From Estrella lausannensis (lineage in GTDB: Bacteria; Chlamydiota; Chlamydiia; Chlamydiales; Criblamydiaceae), in NCBI RefSeq assembly GCF_900000175.1, contig NZ_CWGJ01000028.1, positions 124,001 through 188,000 on the forward strand: a stretch of DNA of 64,000 nucleotides. Direction: 5' to 3'. The notes under the pieces are model-generated. The model did no database searches, was not told where the DNA came from, and saw nothing but the letters and a program-made list of their open reading frames with translations. The translations under genes were made by a program, and so were the position numbers. This document shows, piece after piece, positions 1 through 10,190 of the stretch. How positions within the stretch are numbered: the stretch's first letter is position 1; every line of letters begins with the position of its first letter.

Positions 1-60
1 TACACCTTTCTCGTTTGTTTAATCCACGCTATGCAGGGACTGTCTTGCTCCCTATGGATA

Positions 61-119
61 GCTATACCGAAAGTTTGTCAAAGCCCTCTTGCTAAATTCC
101 GAGATACTTTCGGTATAGC
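61..119. repeat. Family A palindromic repeat, short form
   Basis: Left end GCTATACCGAAAG and right end CTTTCGGTATAGC are exact inverted complements about 33 bases apart. The inner part keeps the family A remnants (GTCAAA on the left, AAATTCCGAGATA on the right). The long internal palindrome of full copies is absent. Confidence 0.8.
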
Positions 120-184
120 GCTCTGTCATGGTTGCCTCCGGCGATGATGTGGGGGCTTCCTCGTTTGATGCGTGCGCTCGGAGG

Positions 185-235
185 GCTCACGAATCATACG
201 ATTTCAGTTTTAGGACAGGCTTTAAGGCTGGAGGC
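185..235. repeat. Family B repeat fragment
   Basis: The stretch has AATCATACGATTTCAG followed by TTTTAGGACAGGCTTTAAG. This matches the right arm of the variant B end (reverse complement AGCCTGTC..AAAACTGAAATC) seen at 15864 and 41610. The opposite end is not recognisable. Confidence 0.5.
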
Positions 236-335
236 TGTGGAAAGACTTCGAGGATATTTTCTTTTTATATAATTGTTTGTAGTTGAATGTATCGTATGTT
301 TTTTGGTATTTTATTTTCTAAAAAACAGGATTAAA

Positions 336-872
336 ATGTTTAACTTAAGAAATCTGCTTCTGCTGTTGATTTTGATTTCATCTATCCTGCATTCCGATCA
401 AGAAACACGATCGTCTCTGTATTATATCAAGTTAGGTGCAGCGCATCCTCCGGGTAATTCTGCAGTTGTTTTACCCAGCTGCGGGATTGGCACGCGATTT
501 CAGCGAGATAATCATGGGTTTGATCTATCAGCGAATCTAGGCTCTGTAGTCTTCGTTAACTATGCTTCTTTAAAAGGTCTGTTTTTATTTTATCCTCAGC
601 CAGAAAAACAACATCAACTCTATTATGGCGTGGGTCCTGGATTAGGATATCATCTCGCTTCAGTTCCTATGGGTGGGCCATTCGGTGGCAGAACAACTGA
701 ATATGGAAATATAACTTTAGAGGGGGTTTTGGGATATGAATTCAGGCATGCCAGCCACTTTAAATCCTTTATTCAGCTTGAAATAAGTCAGCCTGCTATG
801 GGGTTTGGAAGGCATAGAATCTATTGCCGCTTTACACCGGGAGTAGCATTGCATGGAGGCTTTGGATTTTGA
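336..872 (+). CDS. Small secreted protein, probable outer-membrane beta-barrel
   Basis: I do not recognise a named family. The ATG at 336 is preferred over the upstream TTG at 273 because AGGA lies 5 bases before it and the resulting N-terminus (MFNLRNLLLLLILISSILHS) is a clear signal peptide. The mature part, about 160 residues, alternates polar and aromatic/hydrophobic residues, is rich in Gly, Tyr and Phe (YYGVGPGLGYHL, GVLGYEFRH) and ends in Phe, a pattern typical of small outer-membrane barrels. It stands alone between repeats, so no operon partner suggests a role. Barrel topology is inference; a periplasmic beta protein is the alternative. Confidence 0.6.
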   Translation: MFNLRNLLLLLILISSILHSDQETRSSLYYIKLGAAHPPGNSAVVLPSCGIGTRFQRDNHGFDLSANLGSVVFVNYASLKGLFLFYPQPEKQHQLYYGVGPGLGYHLASVPMGGPFGGRTTEYGNITLEGVLGYEFRHASHFKSFIQLEISQPAMGFGRHRIYCRFTPGVALHGGFGF

Positions 873-901
873 ACGCCGCCATCAGTGAGTTTTTGCCTAT
901 T

Positions 902-952
902 CTATAACGAAAGCGTCTCAAATGTTGGTAAAGGGGCCTCGAGACACTTTCC
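902..952. repeat. Degenerate family A repeat
   Basis: CTATAACGAAAGCGTCTCAAA on the left and CTCGAGACACTTTCC on the right are the two family A ends with several substitutions. The copy lies between the 3' ends of two converging genes. Confidence 0.55.
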
Positions 953-1025
953 AAAAAAATAACCGGCTGTTTCCGCTCAAAATGACGCAATTGCCCCTTG
1001 GAGAAGAATTGAAGAATCAGCTTGG

Positions 1026-4000
1026 CTACTCCCTGATTTTACTGAAGTCGAGCAGTTTGCTAAAGCGGTCAAACACAAGCTGGAGAAGAGCAAGTCGGTT
1101 TCCCTGAATTTTTGGATCTTCTGCCATGATTTTCACTTCGTCAAAGAGGGTTGCCAGAGCAGGCTGGATTTCCGCGATCATCCTGTAGGCTTCGTCATAG
1201 CGCCCTGAGGAGACGGCTGAGTGAAATGGCTCTTCGGTCGTTTGCAGAAGTTTATGAAGGGCAATCTCCGCCCGCTCTTCTAATAGCGCCTCTGAAAAGT
1301 TTATGCTCTTTTGGCTGGTAAGCTGTCCTTTGACCCTTTTATAGACTTCAAATAATTTGTAAAAGCGCCCCTCTTTTTCTCTGAAGTTCTGGAAGGCTTT
1401 GGCTTTTAAAAAGCTGTCGTAGACGTCATTGAAGCCAATCGATGCCGAGGCTTCGATTGCGTCCTTGGAGAGGCCGAATTCCAAAAAAACAGTCCGTATG
1501 CGATTCATCAAAAATTCCAGTACCTCATCGACGGCGCCTTCCTTTCGTTTTCTAAGCTCCAGAGGGAAGTGATCGATTAGATCTTGCATCAATTCTCGGA
1601 GCGGCAGTTTCAAAGAGTTTGCGATCAGGATTTTGATCAGGCCGAGAGCCTGACGGCGCAAGGCGTAAGGGTCGCTTGAGGAGGTCGCCTTCAGTCCGAC
1701 AAGAGCCGAGCCAAGGAGATTGTCAAATTTTTCGGCGAGAGAGATGACGATCCCTGTGGGGGTTGAGGGTAGTGGCGCAGCTTCTCCTTTTGGCATCCAA
1801 TGTTCTTCGATGGCGTGGGCAATCTCGGCTGTCTCGCCTTGCGCTAAAGCGAAGTGGCGCCCCATGGTGCCTTGCAGCTCGGGAAACTCAAACACCATCC
1901 GGGAGGCGATATCGCACTTGGATAAAAGAGCGGCTCGGGCGCATTGCTCGGGGGTGCTGATGCCAAGCTTTTGCTGGATGAGGGCTGCGTGCCTGGTGAG
2001 GCGTTCTACCTTTGCAAAGACGCTTCCTAAGTCTTTTTGGAAGGTGATACTTTTGAGCCTTTCATTTAACTCGTGCAAGGGAATCTTCAGATCGGCCTCA
2101 AAGAGTGCCAGGCCATCGGCTAGTCTTGGGGATAGTGCGCGTTCATTGCCTTCTCTTACTTTATCTGTCGGCCGCGTGTTGGCAGTGATGATGAAGCAAC
2201 TTTTAAGTGTTCCGTCCTTTTTGATGAGAGGAAAGTATTTTTGGTGCTCCACCATTTCAGAAATGAGAACTTCTGTGGGCGCCTTCAAATATTCTGCTTT
2301 GAAAGTGCCCGTTAAAAGTTCCGGCCACTCTACCAGATTAACTACCTGGTTTAAGACTTTTTCCTTCTCTGCCGCAACAGCTCCCTGACACTCCTCGATC
2401 TCCCGGATTTTTTTGGCGATGATTTTCTTTCTTTCGGCAATATCGGCGATCACTTTGTGATCTTTAAGGATGGGGAGGTAATCTTCGGATTTGACGAGTG
2501 CAAAAGCCCAAGGGTGAAGCTGGCTGTGTCCTGTCGACTCCCTTCCGGCCGTGATATTCCCGACAGTGAAGGGAACGATATGATTGCCGAAAAGAGAGAC
2601 GATCCAGCGGAGAGGGCGCGCGTAAGAGATATCGAGATCCGACCAGCGCATTTTTTTGGGGAAGTCGATCCCTAAGATGATGTCCGGCAGGGTTTCCATC
2701 AAAATATCGGTGGTGGGGCGGCTATCCTCTTGTATTGTGGCAAAGAGGTACTCTTTTCCTCCGATCTCCCGGAGCCGGACTTTAGGGTGACGGCCGGCAG
2801 CGATCTCTTGTAGGGCAAGTGGTTTTGCGGCAACGGCTTTGAAAAATCCTAGTCCAGCCGGCTTTAGGGAGCCGTCCGCGTCAAAAGCGGATTCCTTGGC
2901 CGGCCCCTTTCTTTCCTCCGTCCGGGCTGGTTTTGCGAGCGATAACCCTTTGACGCAGGCGGCAAGTCTTCTAGGGGTGCCATACATCTCGATGGCCGTG
3001 TAGGGTATGTTCTCCTTATCAAAGAGCGCCCTCAGTTTTCCTTGCAAGCTCTCTAATGCCGGCTCGATGAAGGATGCGGGGAGCTCTTCAGACCCAATTT
3101 CAAGCAGATAGTCCATTTTTTCATCGCTTGAAGCGTCCATCAACTCTTCCGGGAGTCGTTCTTTGGGGGTTAACTTGACAGGGACCTCTTCCCTGATCCC
3201 CTTGAACCTGGGCATCAGGGGGAATTTTTGCTTTTCTCGAGATAGCAAATACGCTTTGGCGACATCACAGGCAAGCTGCCTGACCCGGGCTATATAGGAT
3301 GTTCGTTCCGTAACGGAGATCACGCCTCTAGCATCGAGCATGTTGAACGCGTGAGAGGCCTTCATCACAAAATCGTAGGCGGGGATAACAAGACCTTTTG
3401 CCACAAGAAGGGAGGCTTCTTTTTCATAGGCGTCAAAATGCTGGAGCCAAAGTCTGGCATCTGATTCCTCGAAGTTGTAGCGGCTCCACTCGTACTCGCT
3501 TTGCTGGTAAATATCCCCATAGGTGATATCTCCGGTCCACTGAATATCAAAAATGCTCTCCACTTTTTGGATATAGAGGGCAAGTCTTTCGAGTCCATAG
3601 GTCAATTCACCGGTGACGGGCTTCAAGGGAAGTCCGCCACAGTTTTGAAAGTAGGTAAATTGGGTGATCTCCATGCCATCCATCCACACCTCCCAGCCAA
3701 GACCTGAAGCTCCAAGCGTGGGGGACTCCCAGTCATCGTGGACAAAGCGGACATCGTGCTCCTTTAAGTTGAAGCCGACAGCCTCCAGGGATTGGAGATA
3801 GAGCTCCTGAATATTGAGAGGGGCCGGCTTGAGCATGACCTGGAATTGAAAATAGTGCTGTACTCTGTTTGGATTGAGGCCATAGCGACCGTCAGTGGGG
3901 CGTCGAGAAGGCTCCACATAGCACGCGCGGTAGGGTTCGGGCCCTAAGCAGCGAAAGAAGGTGGCCGGATTGAAAGTGCCGGCTCCCACTTCCAGATCAT

Positions 4001-4076
4001 ACCCTTGCTGTAGGATACAGCCCTGTTCTTCCCAAAACCTTGTCAGCCGCCGGATGATGTCTTGAAACGTAACCAT
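1026..4076 (-). CDS. glyQS: Glycyl-tRNA synthetase, fused alpha and beta chains
   Basis: Charges tRNA-Gly with glycine in the cytoplasm. Residues 1 to about 290 are the alpha (catalytic, class II) chain, with FWEEQGC near the start, then [16 protein letters not shown] and [18 protein letters not shown]. After a short linker the beta chain begins at about residue 325 ([16 protein letters not shown]) and runs to the end with its HD-like and anticodon-binding parts. At 1016 aa it matches the single-chain form of chlamydiae; most bacteria with this enzyme type have separate glyQ and glyS. The start is supported by GAGGAG 8 bases upstream on the minus strand. No operon partner. Confidence 0.97.
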   Translation of the reverse strand: MVTFQDIIRRLTRFWEEQGCILQQGYDLEVGAGTFNPATFFRCLGPEPYRACYVEPSRRPTDGRYGLNPNRVQHYFQFQVMLKPAPLNIQELYLQSLEAVGFNLKEHDVRFVHDDWESPTLGASGLGWEVWMDGMEITQFTYFQNCGGLPLKPVTGELTYGLERLALYIQKVESIFDIQWTGDITYGDIYQQSEYEWSRYNFEESDARLWLQHFDAYEKEASLLVAKGLVIPAYDFVMKASHAFNMLDARGVISVTERTSYIARVRQLACDVAKAYLLSREKQKFPLMPRFKGIREEVPVKLTPKERLPEELMDASSDEKMDYLLEIGSEELPASFIEPALESLQGKLRALFDKENIPYTAIEMYGTPRRLAACVKGLSLAKPARTEERKGPAKESAFDADGSLKPAGLGFFKAVAAKPLALQEIAAGRHPKVRLREIGGKEYLFATIQEDSRPTTDILMETLPDIILGIDFPKKMRWSDLDISYARPLRWIVSLFGNHIVPFTVGNITAGRESTGHSQLHPWAFALVKSEDYLPILKDHKVIADIAERKKIIAKKIREIEECQGAVAAEKEKVLNQVVNLVEWPELLTGTFKAEYLKAPTEVLISEMVEHQKYFPLIKKDGTLKSCFIITANTRPTDKVREGNERALSPRLADGLALFEADLKIPLHELNERLKSITFQKDLGSVFAKVERLTRHAALIQQKLGISTPEQCARAALLSKCDIASRMVFEFPELQGTMGRHFALAQGETAEIAHAIEEHWMPKGEAAPLPSTPTGIVISLAEKFDNLLGSALVGLKATSSSDPYALRRQALGLIKILIANSLKLPLRELMQDLIDHFPLELRKRKEGAVDEVLEFLMNRIRTVFLEFGLSKDAIEASASIGFNDVYDSFLKAKAFQNFREKEGRFYKLFEVYKRVKGQLTSQKSINFSEALLEERAEIALHKLLQTTEEPFHSAVSSGRYDEAYRMIAEIQPALATLFDEVKIMAEDPKIQGNRLALLQLVFDRFSKLLDFSKIRE

Positions 4077-4361
4077 AGTGTGATGCTCCTCTTAAGGAAA
4101 CGATGGGGTCAAAAGAATATCGATTTTCGTGAGGTTGCCATTTTAAGTCAAAGAACCAGTCCAGAACCCGGAGATGTGTTCACTTACAGAGCCCTGTTCT
4201 TTTCTTTGTTGAGAACATGTGAGAATATCAAATTGTTTCGGCGGTCTTGTGTTTGTAGTCTGTAATTGGTGATGTAGATTCATTTTTTTATGATTGTGAA
4301 GCGCGTCTGACTTCCCAACGAGACAGAGGCCCGTCCGAATCCCATTGCAAAAACGAGTATC
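4077..4361. other. Gene-poor stretch upstream of glyQS
   Basis: No convincing gene, RNA or repeat is seen here. It must contain the glyQS promoter reading leftward, but I could not single out a convincing -35/-10 pair. The short open frames across it have no coding character. Confidence 0.4.
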
Positions 4362-4739
4362 TTAGCGATTGAAAAGGAATAAGCATCCGAAGCGACAGGT
4401 AAAGCGGGAGAGTTGCTGCTGGCAAAATACCGGGTAAAACGGCGAGGTCGACGAACTACACCAAAATGGATCGAAGCAGGGTGTCTTCAAGTGCCGATCA
4501 GTCCATAAGTCGGAGACGATAATCGCCGCGCAAGTCTCTCCTCGGAGGGATTTGGTCTCTTTAGTGTCGAAGTGGGCGACAATCTGCCATGCTTCAAAGG
4601 AAAGGATAGGGTGACCGAGATTTTGGCCATCTTTATTATGGACATGCCGATTGTCTTGAACGATCCGCAAGGGATTTGATGGCTTGGTGAAGTATTTGGT
4701 CTCCACGCCGAAAGGGTGGGGGGATGCTGCAATGAACAA
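4362..4739 (-). CDS. Doubtful small ORF with DUF397-like segment
   Basis: An open frame of 125 codons from a TTG, with no good ribosome-binding site. Its first half (RIVQDNRHVHNKDG, then HPILSFEAWQIVAHF) resembles the end of DUF397 domains, where a run like VRDSKDPDGP is followed by LTFSPxxWxxF. The second half has no recognisable pattern and is rich in Ser, Cys and Phe, which suggests out-of-frame or decayed sequence. An overlapping minus-strand frame at 4636-4836 may be the original 5' part after a frameshift. It could equally be non-coding; treat as a possible gene remnant. Confidence 0.25.
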   Translation of the reverse strand: MFIAASPHPFGVETKYFTKPSNPLRIVQDNRHVHNKDGQNLGHPILSFEAWQIVAHFDTKETKSLRGETCAAIIVSDLWTDRHLKTPCFDPFWCSSSTSPFYPVFCQQQLSRFTCRFGCLFLFNR

Positions 4740-4935
4740 GGAACTTAAGAAAGCTCTTCTCTATGAGGACTTTGAAGTGGATAATCGGTGCCCGGCACGA
4801 GGCGCGGCTCCGTTTCAAAAACAGCGCCTCTCTCACTCGCCACCCCCTATTTAAATTCCCTTGAATTTAATCGCTTCTTCGAGTAGCATAGCCCTTTATT
4901 ATTTGAAAATCTAAGTGGCCGACTGGAGAAGTGTC

Positions 4936-5253
4936 ATGAAAAAAGAAGTTCACCCCGAATATCAAGAAGTGCTGTTTGTCGACTCCTCGACAGGACACCG
5001 CTTTGTCTGCGGATCGACTCTGAAGACAGATGAAAAAGAAGTTTTTGAAGGGAAAGAGTATCCTGTATGCAGGATTTCCATCTCCTCCTCTTCCCATCCT
5101 TTCTTTACAGGTTCCAAAGGGCTCGTCGACGCTGAAGGACGTGTTGACAAGTTCCGTAAGCGTTACCAGGCTAAAAATGAAAGCGTTAAAAAGGATGTAG
5201 AAGAAGACGCTGAAGCTTTCGATAAGAAGCCTTCTAAGTCCAAAAAAATCTAA
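4936..5253 (+). CDS. rpmE: 50S ribosomal protein L31
   Basis: Ribosomal large-subunit protein, 105 aa. The N-terminal half carries the L31 signature ([10 protein letters not shown], then [15 protein letters not shown], then SSSHPFFTG). It lacks the CxxC zinc motif of type A L31 and so belongs to the zinc-independent form. The last 30 or so residues are an acidic then lysine-rich tail absent from most bacterial L31 but usual in chlamydiae. The ATG at 4936 is chosen over the upstream TTG/GTG options because it gives the canonical MKKxxHPEY start and has GGAGA upstream. First gene of the run that continues with prfA. Confidence 0.95.
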   Translation: MKKEVHPEYQEVLFVDSSTGHRFVCGSTLKTDEKEVFEGKEYPVCRISISSSSHPFFTGSKGLVDAEGRVDKFRKRYQAKNESVKKDVEEDAEAFDKKPSKSKKI

Positions 5254-5310
5254 AATAAGCTCTATCAGCCGAGATCGTATTCCCAACACTGCTCGTTTCT
5301 TTAGGATATC

Positions 5311-6378
5311 ATGGAAGTAAAAGCAAAAAAGCTTGTTGATCGCCTTGAAGAGGTGGAGCGGCAGTTGGGAGATCCGGCTGTCTTATCTGACAAATCCCGT
5401 TACAAAGAGCTCGCACAGGAGCACTCCTACCTCTCCGAGGTCAGGAATGTTTTTCATGCGCTCATCCGTGCGCGACAAGATCTTGAAGATGCAGAAGCTA
5501 TGGTGAAGCAGGAAAAAGATCCCGCTTTCGCTGATGCGCTCCGCGAAGAGATTGTATCGTTGCAAAGCCAGATCCTCGACGGGGAAGCTAATCTGAAAAA
5601 TCTTCTGGTGCCTCCAGATCCCAACGACAGTAAGAACGCGATCGTCGAACTCCGCGCTGGTACAGGCGGCGATGAAGCGTCGTTGTTTGTTGCTGATTGC
5701 GCCCGTATGTATAAGATGTTTGCTGATAAAATGGGCTGGAAGTATGAACTCCTTTCCAGTACTCCCACAGACATGGGCGGCTACAAGGAATTCGTCATGG
5801 TCATGTCGGGGCAAAACGTCTATCGATTGCTGAGGCATGAAGGCGGCACGCATAGGGTTCAAAGAGTGCCTGAAACAGAAGCTCAGGGACGCGTTCACAC
5901 CTCCGCCATCACGGTTGCTGTTCTATTGGAGCCGGATGAAGATACCGATGTCCATATCGAGGAAAAAGATCTTCGTGTCGATACGTTCCGTTCATCAGGA
6001 GCCGGAGGCCAGCATGTTAACACGACAGACAGCGCAGTACGATTGACGCACATTCCGACAGGTGTCGTTGTCGAGTGTCAGCAAGAGCGAAGTCAGCACA
6101 AAAACAAAGCTCAGGCAATGAGATTGCTTAAAGCGAAGATTCTTGAAGCGGAACGCCGAAAAAAACAGGAAGAAATTTCTGAAAACCGCGCCCAGCAGGT
6201 TGGCAGCGGGGATAGATCGGAGAGAATACGTACCTATAACTTCCCTCAGAATAGGGTTACAGACCATCGAATTAATATGACGAAATATAACCTCGATTAT
6301 GTGATGGAAGGTGATCTTGAGGATTTCGCAACGGCGTTAGTCGCCTATTTTTATGAGCAACAGCTTCAGCAGGAGTAG
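5311..6378 (+). CDS. prfA: Peptide chain release factor 1
   Basis: Recognises UAA and UAG and triggers peptidyl-tRNA hydrolysis. The codon-recognition tripeptide PET is at residues 187-189 and the catalytic GGQ at 232-234 ([15 protein letters not shown]). Length (355 aa) is normal. The glutamine of GGQ is the usual target of the methyltransferase encoded immediately downstream. AGGA lies just upstream of the ATG. It follows rpmE by 57 bases and is probably co-transcribed with it. Confidence 0.97.
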   Translation: MEVKAKKLVDRLEEVERQLGDPAVLSDKSRYKELAQEHSYLSEVRNVFHALIRARQDLEDAEAMVKQEKDPAFADALREEIVSLQSQILDGEANLKNLLVPPDPNDSKNAIVELRAGTGGDEASLFVADCARMYKMFADKMGWKYELLSSTPTDMGGYKEFVMVMSGQNVYRLLRHEGGTHRVQRVPETEAQGRVHTSAITVAVLLEPDEDTDVHIEEKDLRVDTFRSSGAGGQHVNTTDSAVRLTHIPTGVVVECQQERSQHKNKAQAMRLLKAKILEAERRKKQEEISENRAQQVGSGDRSERIRTYNFPQNRVTDHRINMTKYNLDYVMEGDLEDFATALVAYFYEQQLQQE

Positions 6379-6424
6379 CTTTCGCTCTCCTCTTTCAAAT
6401 CTGACAGAAATTTGATCAACGTCC

Positions 6425-7273
6425 GTGGCTAGAAAAGTACAAGCGGTAAAACAATCGGGTGCCGCCTATTTAAAGAATCATGGAGTTGTCAACTCAGCTG
6501 CTGAGGCCTCCCAAATATTGTCGTCCCTTTTGAATGTATCCGAACAATCCCTGTTCTTTGCGTCTGATTCGCTCTCTGATTCCGTTTATGAAGAATTTTT
6601 CCAGCGTCTCACAAGACGCATTGCGGGCGAGCCTCTGCAGCAGGTGATCGGTTATGTCGATTTTTTGGATTGCCGCATTAAAATCAATCGATCGGTGTTG
6701 ATTCCCCGCCAGGAGACTGAGATTTTGGCCGATCTGGTAGTCAGGCGCTTAAGACCGTTGTCGCTGGAGGGGAAAACTCTCCTGGATCTTTGCACGGGAT
6801 CCGGTTGTCTTGCGATTGCGATTAAGAAGAAGCTGCCGGAGGTGCGGGTCGTTGCGGCGGATATCTCTTTGGAAGCGCTGGATATGGCGCGAATGAATGC
6901 GGAAGAAAATGGGGTCCGGATCGATTTTTTTCAGGGGGATTTTTTCGAGCCGCTTCGAGGAGAAAAATTTGACTTTGTCGTGTCTAACCCGCCCTATATC
7001 AGTAAGCTGGATTACCAGGAGCTTGACGCTCAGGTTTCTCTATATGAGCCGAAAGGTGCGCTTTTGGCGGGGGAGACGGGAATGGAGTTTTACGAAAGAT
7101 TTGAGAGAGAGGCGCTTCGGTACCTTAATCCGACCGCAAGAGTTTTCTTTGAAATCGGTTTTGACCAAGGAAAGGCGATTGCCGCTCTTTTTTCCAAATC
7201 CCCATGGAAAAAGGGTGTCGTCGAAAAGGACTTTGCCTCGCACGACCGCTTCTTTTCCCTTGAAATTGAATGA
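6425..7273 (+). CDS. prmC: Release factor glutamine methyltransferase
   Basis: SAM-dependent N5-methylation of the GGQ glutamine of release factors. The class I methyltransferase core has the SAM-binding loop LLDLCTGSGCLAIAIKKK (about residues 120-137) and the catalytic NPPY (VVSNPPYISKLDY, about residue 188), typical of PrmC/HemK. The helical N-terminal domain precedes it. The start is a GTG with a poor ribosome-binding site, 46 bases after prfA, so a later start is possible. Pairing with prfA is the classic arrangement. Confidence 0.95.
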   Translation: MARKVQAVKQSGAAYLKNHGVVNSAAEASQILSSLLNVSEQSLFFASDSLSDSVYEEFFQRLTRRIAGEPLQQVIGYVDFLDCRIKINRSVLIPRQETEILADLVVRRLRPLSLEGKTLLDLCTGSGCLAIAIKKKLPEVRVVAADISLEALDMARMNAEENGVRIDFFQGDFFEPLRGEKFDFVVSNPPYISKLDYQELDAQVSLYEPKGALLAGETGMEFYERFEREALRYLNPTARVFFEIGFDQGKAIAALFSKSPWKKGVVEKDFASHDRFFSLEIE

Positions 7274-7327
7274 TTTTTTAAGCATACTATAGCTCTTTAG
7301 CGTGAGTAATAAGATTTTGCTGGTACG

Positions 7328-8656
7328 ATGCTCGGTGTTTTAACGGAAAAAATGCAAACTCTTCTCTCGAAAATCGGCGGAAAAGGCCGGTTAACGGAAG
7401 AAAATGTCCAGGATGCGATCCGCGATGTGCGGATGGCGCTTTTGGAAGCTGACGTCAACTATGCGGTTGTCAAAACCCTCGTGCAACGAGTGAAAGAGAA
7501 AGCTCTTGGCGATGAGGTAATTAAATCCGTTACGCCGGCGCAGCAGTTCGTTAAAGTCGTGCACGATGAGCTTGTCCGCCTGATGGGCGAGGGTGAGTCG
7601 ACTCTGGCTCTTAAGTCGAAACCCTCTGTCATTATGATGTGCGGGCTTCAGGGGTCGGGAAAAACCACCAGTTCCGCGAAGCTGGCGCGCTACCTGAAAA
7701 AAGCAGGGGAGTGCCGCTCTCCGATGCTTGTGGCTTGTGATTTGCAAAGGCCGGCTGCAGTAGAGCAGCTTAAGACCCTGGGTGAGGCTATCGGTGTTCC
7801 TGTGTTTTCGGTGCCGGGTCAAATGTCTCCCCTGGACGTTGCCAGGAAGGCACTTGCCGAGGCAAAAGAGAAAAAACACGATGTTGTCATCGTCGATACG
7901 GCAGGCAGGCTTCATCTTGACGCCGAACTGATGAAAGAGCTGGTCGCTCTCAGGGAGTTCTTAAACCCTGACGAAGTGCTTTTTGTTGCCAACGCAACAC
8001 TGGGCCAGGACGCTGTCAATGTAGCGGCAGAATTCGACAAGCAAGTGCAGATGACCGGCACAATTTTGACGATGCTCGATGGCTCCACACGCGGTGGTGC
8101 AGCTATTTCGATCAGGGAAGTGACAGGAAAGCCCTTAAAGTTCGAAGGGGTGGGTGAAAAGACAGAAGATCTGCAAGTCTTCAGCCCGGCATCAATGGCG
8201 GACCGAATCTTGGGAATGGGAGACACCATTAACCTGGTTAAGAAAGCCAAAGAGCATATCGATGAAGAGGAAGCGAAGAAGCTGGAGGAGAAGATCCGTT
8301 CAGCGACTTTTACTTACGAAGACTATCTGAAGCAGATCCAGATGGTAAAAAAAATGGGGTCTTTTAAGTCGCTTTTCAGTATGCTACCTGGAGCTTCGGC
8401 GCTTAAGGACTTGAATATCGACGATAAGGAGTTCATGAAGGTCGAGGCGATGATTCACTCGATGACTCCGAAAGAGCGCAGGCTGGACGATGAACTGACG
8501 GTGCCGAGAAGGAAACGCGTTGCCAGAGGATCCGGAACGAAGATCGACGACGTGAACCGACTGGAGAAGTCGTTTAAGCAGGCGAGAAAATTTTTTAAAA
8601 ACATGCCAAATATGAAACAGTTACAAAAGATGATGGGAGGATCCCTATGGGGTTGA
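7328..8656 (+). CDS. ffh: Signal recognition particle protein Ffh
   Basis: GTPase that binds SRP RNA and signal sequences and hands ribosomes to FtsY. Order is N domain (residues 1-90), G domain with P-loop GLQGSGKTT (about 105-113), DTAGR (about 188) and TMLDG, and methionine-containing M domain from about 300 to the end. Length 442 aa is typical. Its last codons overlap the start of rpsP by 10 bases, and the rpsP ribosome-binding site lies inside ffh, so the two are translationally coupled. Confidence 0.97.
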   Translation: MLGVLTEKMQTLLSKIGGKGRLTEENVQDAIRDVRMALLEADVNYAVVKTLVQRVKEKALGDEVIKSVTPAQQFVKVVHDELVRLMGEGESTLALKSKPSVIMMCGLQGSGKTTSSAKLARYLKKAGECRSPMLVACDLQRPAAVEQLKTLGEAIGVPVFSVPGQMSPLDVARKALAEAKEKKHDVVIVDTAGRLHLDAELMKELVALREFLNPDEVLFVANATLGQDAVNVAAEFDKQVQMTGTILTMLDGSTRGGAAISIREVTGKPLKFEGVGEKTEDLQVFSPASMADRILGMGDTINLVKKAKEHIDEEEAKKLEEKIRSATFTYEDYLKQIQMVKKMGSFKSLFSMLPGASALKDLNIDDKEFMKVEAMIHSMTPKERRLDDELTVPRRKRVARGSGTKIDDVNRLEKSFKQARKFFKNMPNMKQLQKMMGGSLWG

Positions 8657-8985
8657 AAATCCGTTTTAGAAGACAAGGGCGCATCAATATGCCCACCTAT
8701 CGGCTTGTCGTTACCGATTGCCGCACTAAAAGAGACGGCAAATATGTCGAAGCCTTAGGTTGGTACAACCCGACGGCGCCAAGCGAAGAGAATACGCTTT
8801 CTCTGAAAGCAGACCGTATTGCCCACTGGCTTGCACAGGGCGCAGAAATTACTGAAAGAGCACGTTCGATCGTTAAGAAAGTAGCTCCTGAAGTGATTCG
8901 TACCCAGACGCAAAAAGAAATTGCGCACAGGGCAAAAATTTCTCAGAAGAGAAAGGCAAGAAGAAAAGCTGTTAAAGCAGCCTAA
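8647..8985 (+). CDS. rpsP: 30S ribosomal protein S16
   Basis: Small-subunit assembly protein. The N-terminus (MGLKIRFRRQGR, then PTYRLVVTDCRTKRDGKYVEALGWYNP) is diagnostic. At 112 aa it has a lysine/arginine-rich C-terminal tail longer than the E. coli protein. The ATG overlaps the end of ffh and has GGGAGGA upstream within that gene. The order ffh-rpsP-trmD-rplS is widely conserved. Confidence 0.97.
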   Translation: MGLKIRFRRQGRINMPTYRLVVTDCRTKRDGKYVEALGWYNPTAPSEENTLSLKADRIAHWLAQGAEITERARSIVKKVAPEVIRTQTQKEIAHRAKISQKRKARRKAVKAA

Positions 8986-9005
8986 GGAAGAAAGAGGGTA
9001 CGCCT

Positions 9006-9695
9006 GTGCGCGTTGACATCCTGTCTCTCTTCCCCGGTTATTTTAAGGGCCCTTTTGATGAAAGTATTATCGCAAGGGCTGTAAAAAACGGGCATTTGTC
9101 GATCAACTTGGTAGATATCAGATCTTTTGCCGAGGGAAAGCATAAGAGGGTGGATGAAAGGCCATATGGCGGCGGACCCGGAATGGTACTTCAGCCGGAA
9201 CCGGTTGTAAAAGCTATACGATCGGTTCAAAGTGAAGATGCCTGGGTTGTGTACCTCTCGCCTCAAGGTAGTCTGTTTAATGCCGGAAAGGCCAAAGAGC
9301 TCTCGCAGAAGAAGCACCTGGTTTTTCTCGCCGGACACTACGAAGGGGTAGATGAAAGGGCGCTTAAAAGCGAAGTGGATGAAGAGATATCCATTGGCGA
9401 CTACGTATTGACGAATGGATGCCTTCCGGCCATTGTAGTTCTTGATGCTCTGATTCGGTTTATACCGGATGTATTGGGGCATGAAGACGCAGCGAAAGAG
9501 GATTCCTTCGAAAATGGCCTGCTCGACTGCCCGCACTACACGAGGCCTGAGTTGTTCGAAGGAGAACGTGTTCCGGAAGTGCTCTTGAGCGGCGACCATG
9601 CGAAGATAGCGGCATGGAGACTTAAAGAGTCGATAGCTAAGACAAAAAGGGTTCGGCCCGACCTTTACGAGAGCTATCTGAAAAAAGGGCCATAG
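9006..9695 (+). CDS. trmD: tRNA (guanine-N1)-methyltransferase
   Basis: Methylates G37 of tRNAs reading codons that start with C or reading proline codons, preventing +1 frameshifts. The SPOUT knot motifs are present: DERPYGGGPGMV, YLSPQG, LAGHYEGVDER and EEISIGDYVLT(N)G. Length 229 aa is the standard enzyme without the C-terminal extension found in Chlamydia TrmD. GTG start with GAGGG upstream, 20 bases after rpsP. RimM, often encoded between rpsP and trmD in other bacteria, is not here. Confidence 0.96.
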   Translation: MRVDILSLFPGYFKGPFDESIIARAVKNGHLSINLVDIRSFAEGKHKRVDERPYGGGPGMVLQPEPVVKAIRSVQSEDAWVVYLSPQGSLFNAGKAKELSQKKHLVFLAGHYEGVDERALKSEVDEEISIGDYVLTNGCLPAIVVLDALIRFIPDVLGHEDAAKEDSFENGLLDCPHYTRPELFEGERVPEVLLSGDHAKIAAWRLKESIAKTKRVRPDLYESYLKKGP

Positions 9696-9761
9696 CACCT
9701 GCCGGTTTGAATGGGTGCCCCGTAAAAAAGTTAATTATTTATCGTTGAGGAGACTTAAACT

Positions 9762-10190
9762 ATGAAACGAGCTGTGATCCAAATGCTGGAAAAGCGGCAT
9801 CTCAAAAGCGATATCCCCCAGTTTAAAGTGGGAGACACGCTGAAGATCCACACAAGAATTGTTGAAGGCGACAAGGAAAGGGTGCAGGTGTTCACCGGCA
9901 CTGTAATCGCAAGAAAAGGAACCGGCTTGTCCGAGACATTTTCCCTGCACCGTGTAGCTTTTGGAGAAGGCATGGAGAGAGTATTTCCTCTGCACAGCCC
10001 CCGTATTGCCAAGATCGAAGTAATGCAGCGCGGCGACGTCAGAAGAAGCAAGCTCTATTACCTCCGCGGAACACACGGTAAGAAGTCTAAAGTTAAAGCT
10101 CTCTATACAGCTGTCTCTGCCAGCAACACTGCTGCTACTGCAGCACCCGTTCAGATGGCAGAATCCGGACTGAGTAAAGAACAAGAGTAA
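9762..10190 (+). CDS. rplS: 50S ribosomal protein L19
   Basis: Large-subunit protein at the interface with the 30S subunit. Diagnostic segments are [34 protein letters not shown] and [10 protein letters not shown]-like [16 protein letters not shown]. The conserved core ends at about residue 115, followed by an Ala/Ser/Thr-rich tail to residue 142. GAGGAG lies upstream of the ATG. The stop codon shares one base with the rnhB start. Confidence 0.97.
   Translation: MKRAVIQMLEKRHLKSDIPQFKVGDTLKIHTRIVEGDKERVQVFTGTVIARKGTGLSETFSLHRVAFGEGMERVFPLHSPRIAKIEVMQRGDVRRSKLYYLRGTHGKKSKVKALYTAVSASNTAATAAPVQMAESGLSKEQE

Noticed and set aside
1720-2388. 222-codon frame on the plus strand inside glyQS
   Set aside because: It lies wholly within the opposite strand of a confident gene, and its Ser/Arg/Ala-rich composition is that of an antisense shadow.
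4732-4854. 41-codon plus-strand frame beginning MNKELKKALLYEDFE
   Set aside because: It looks partly coding but is short, has no clear ribosome-binding site or family and overlaps the equally doubtful minus-strand frame; not enough support to list as a gene.
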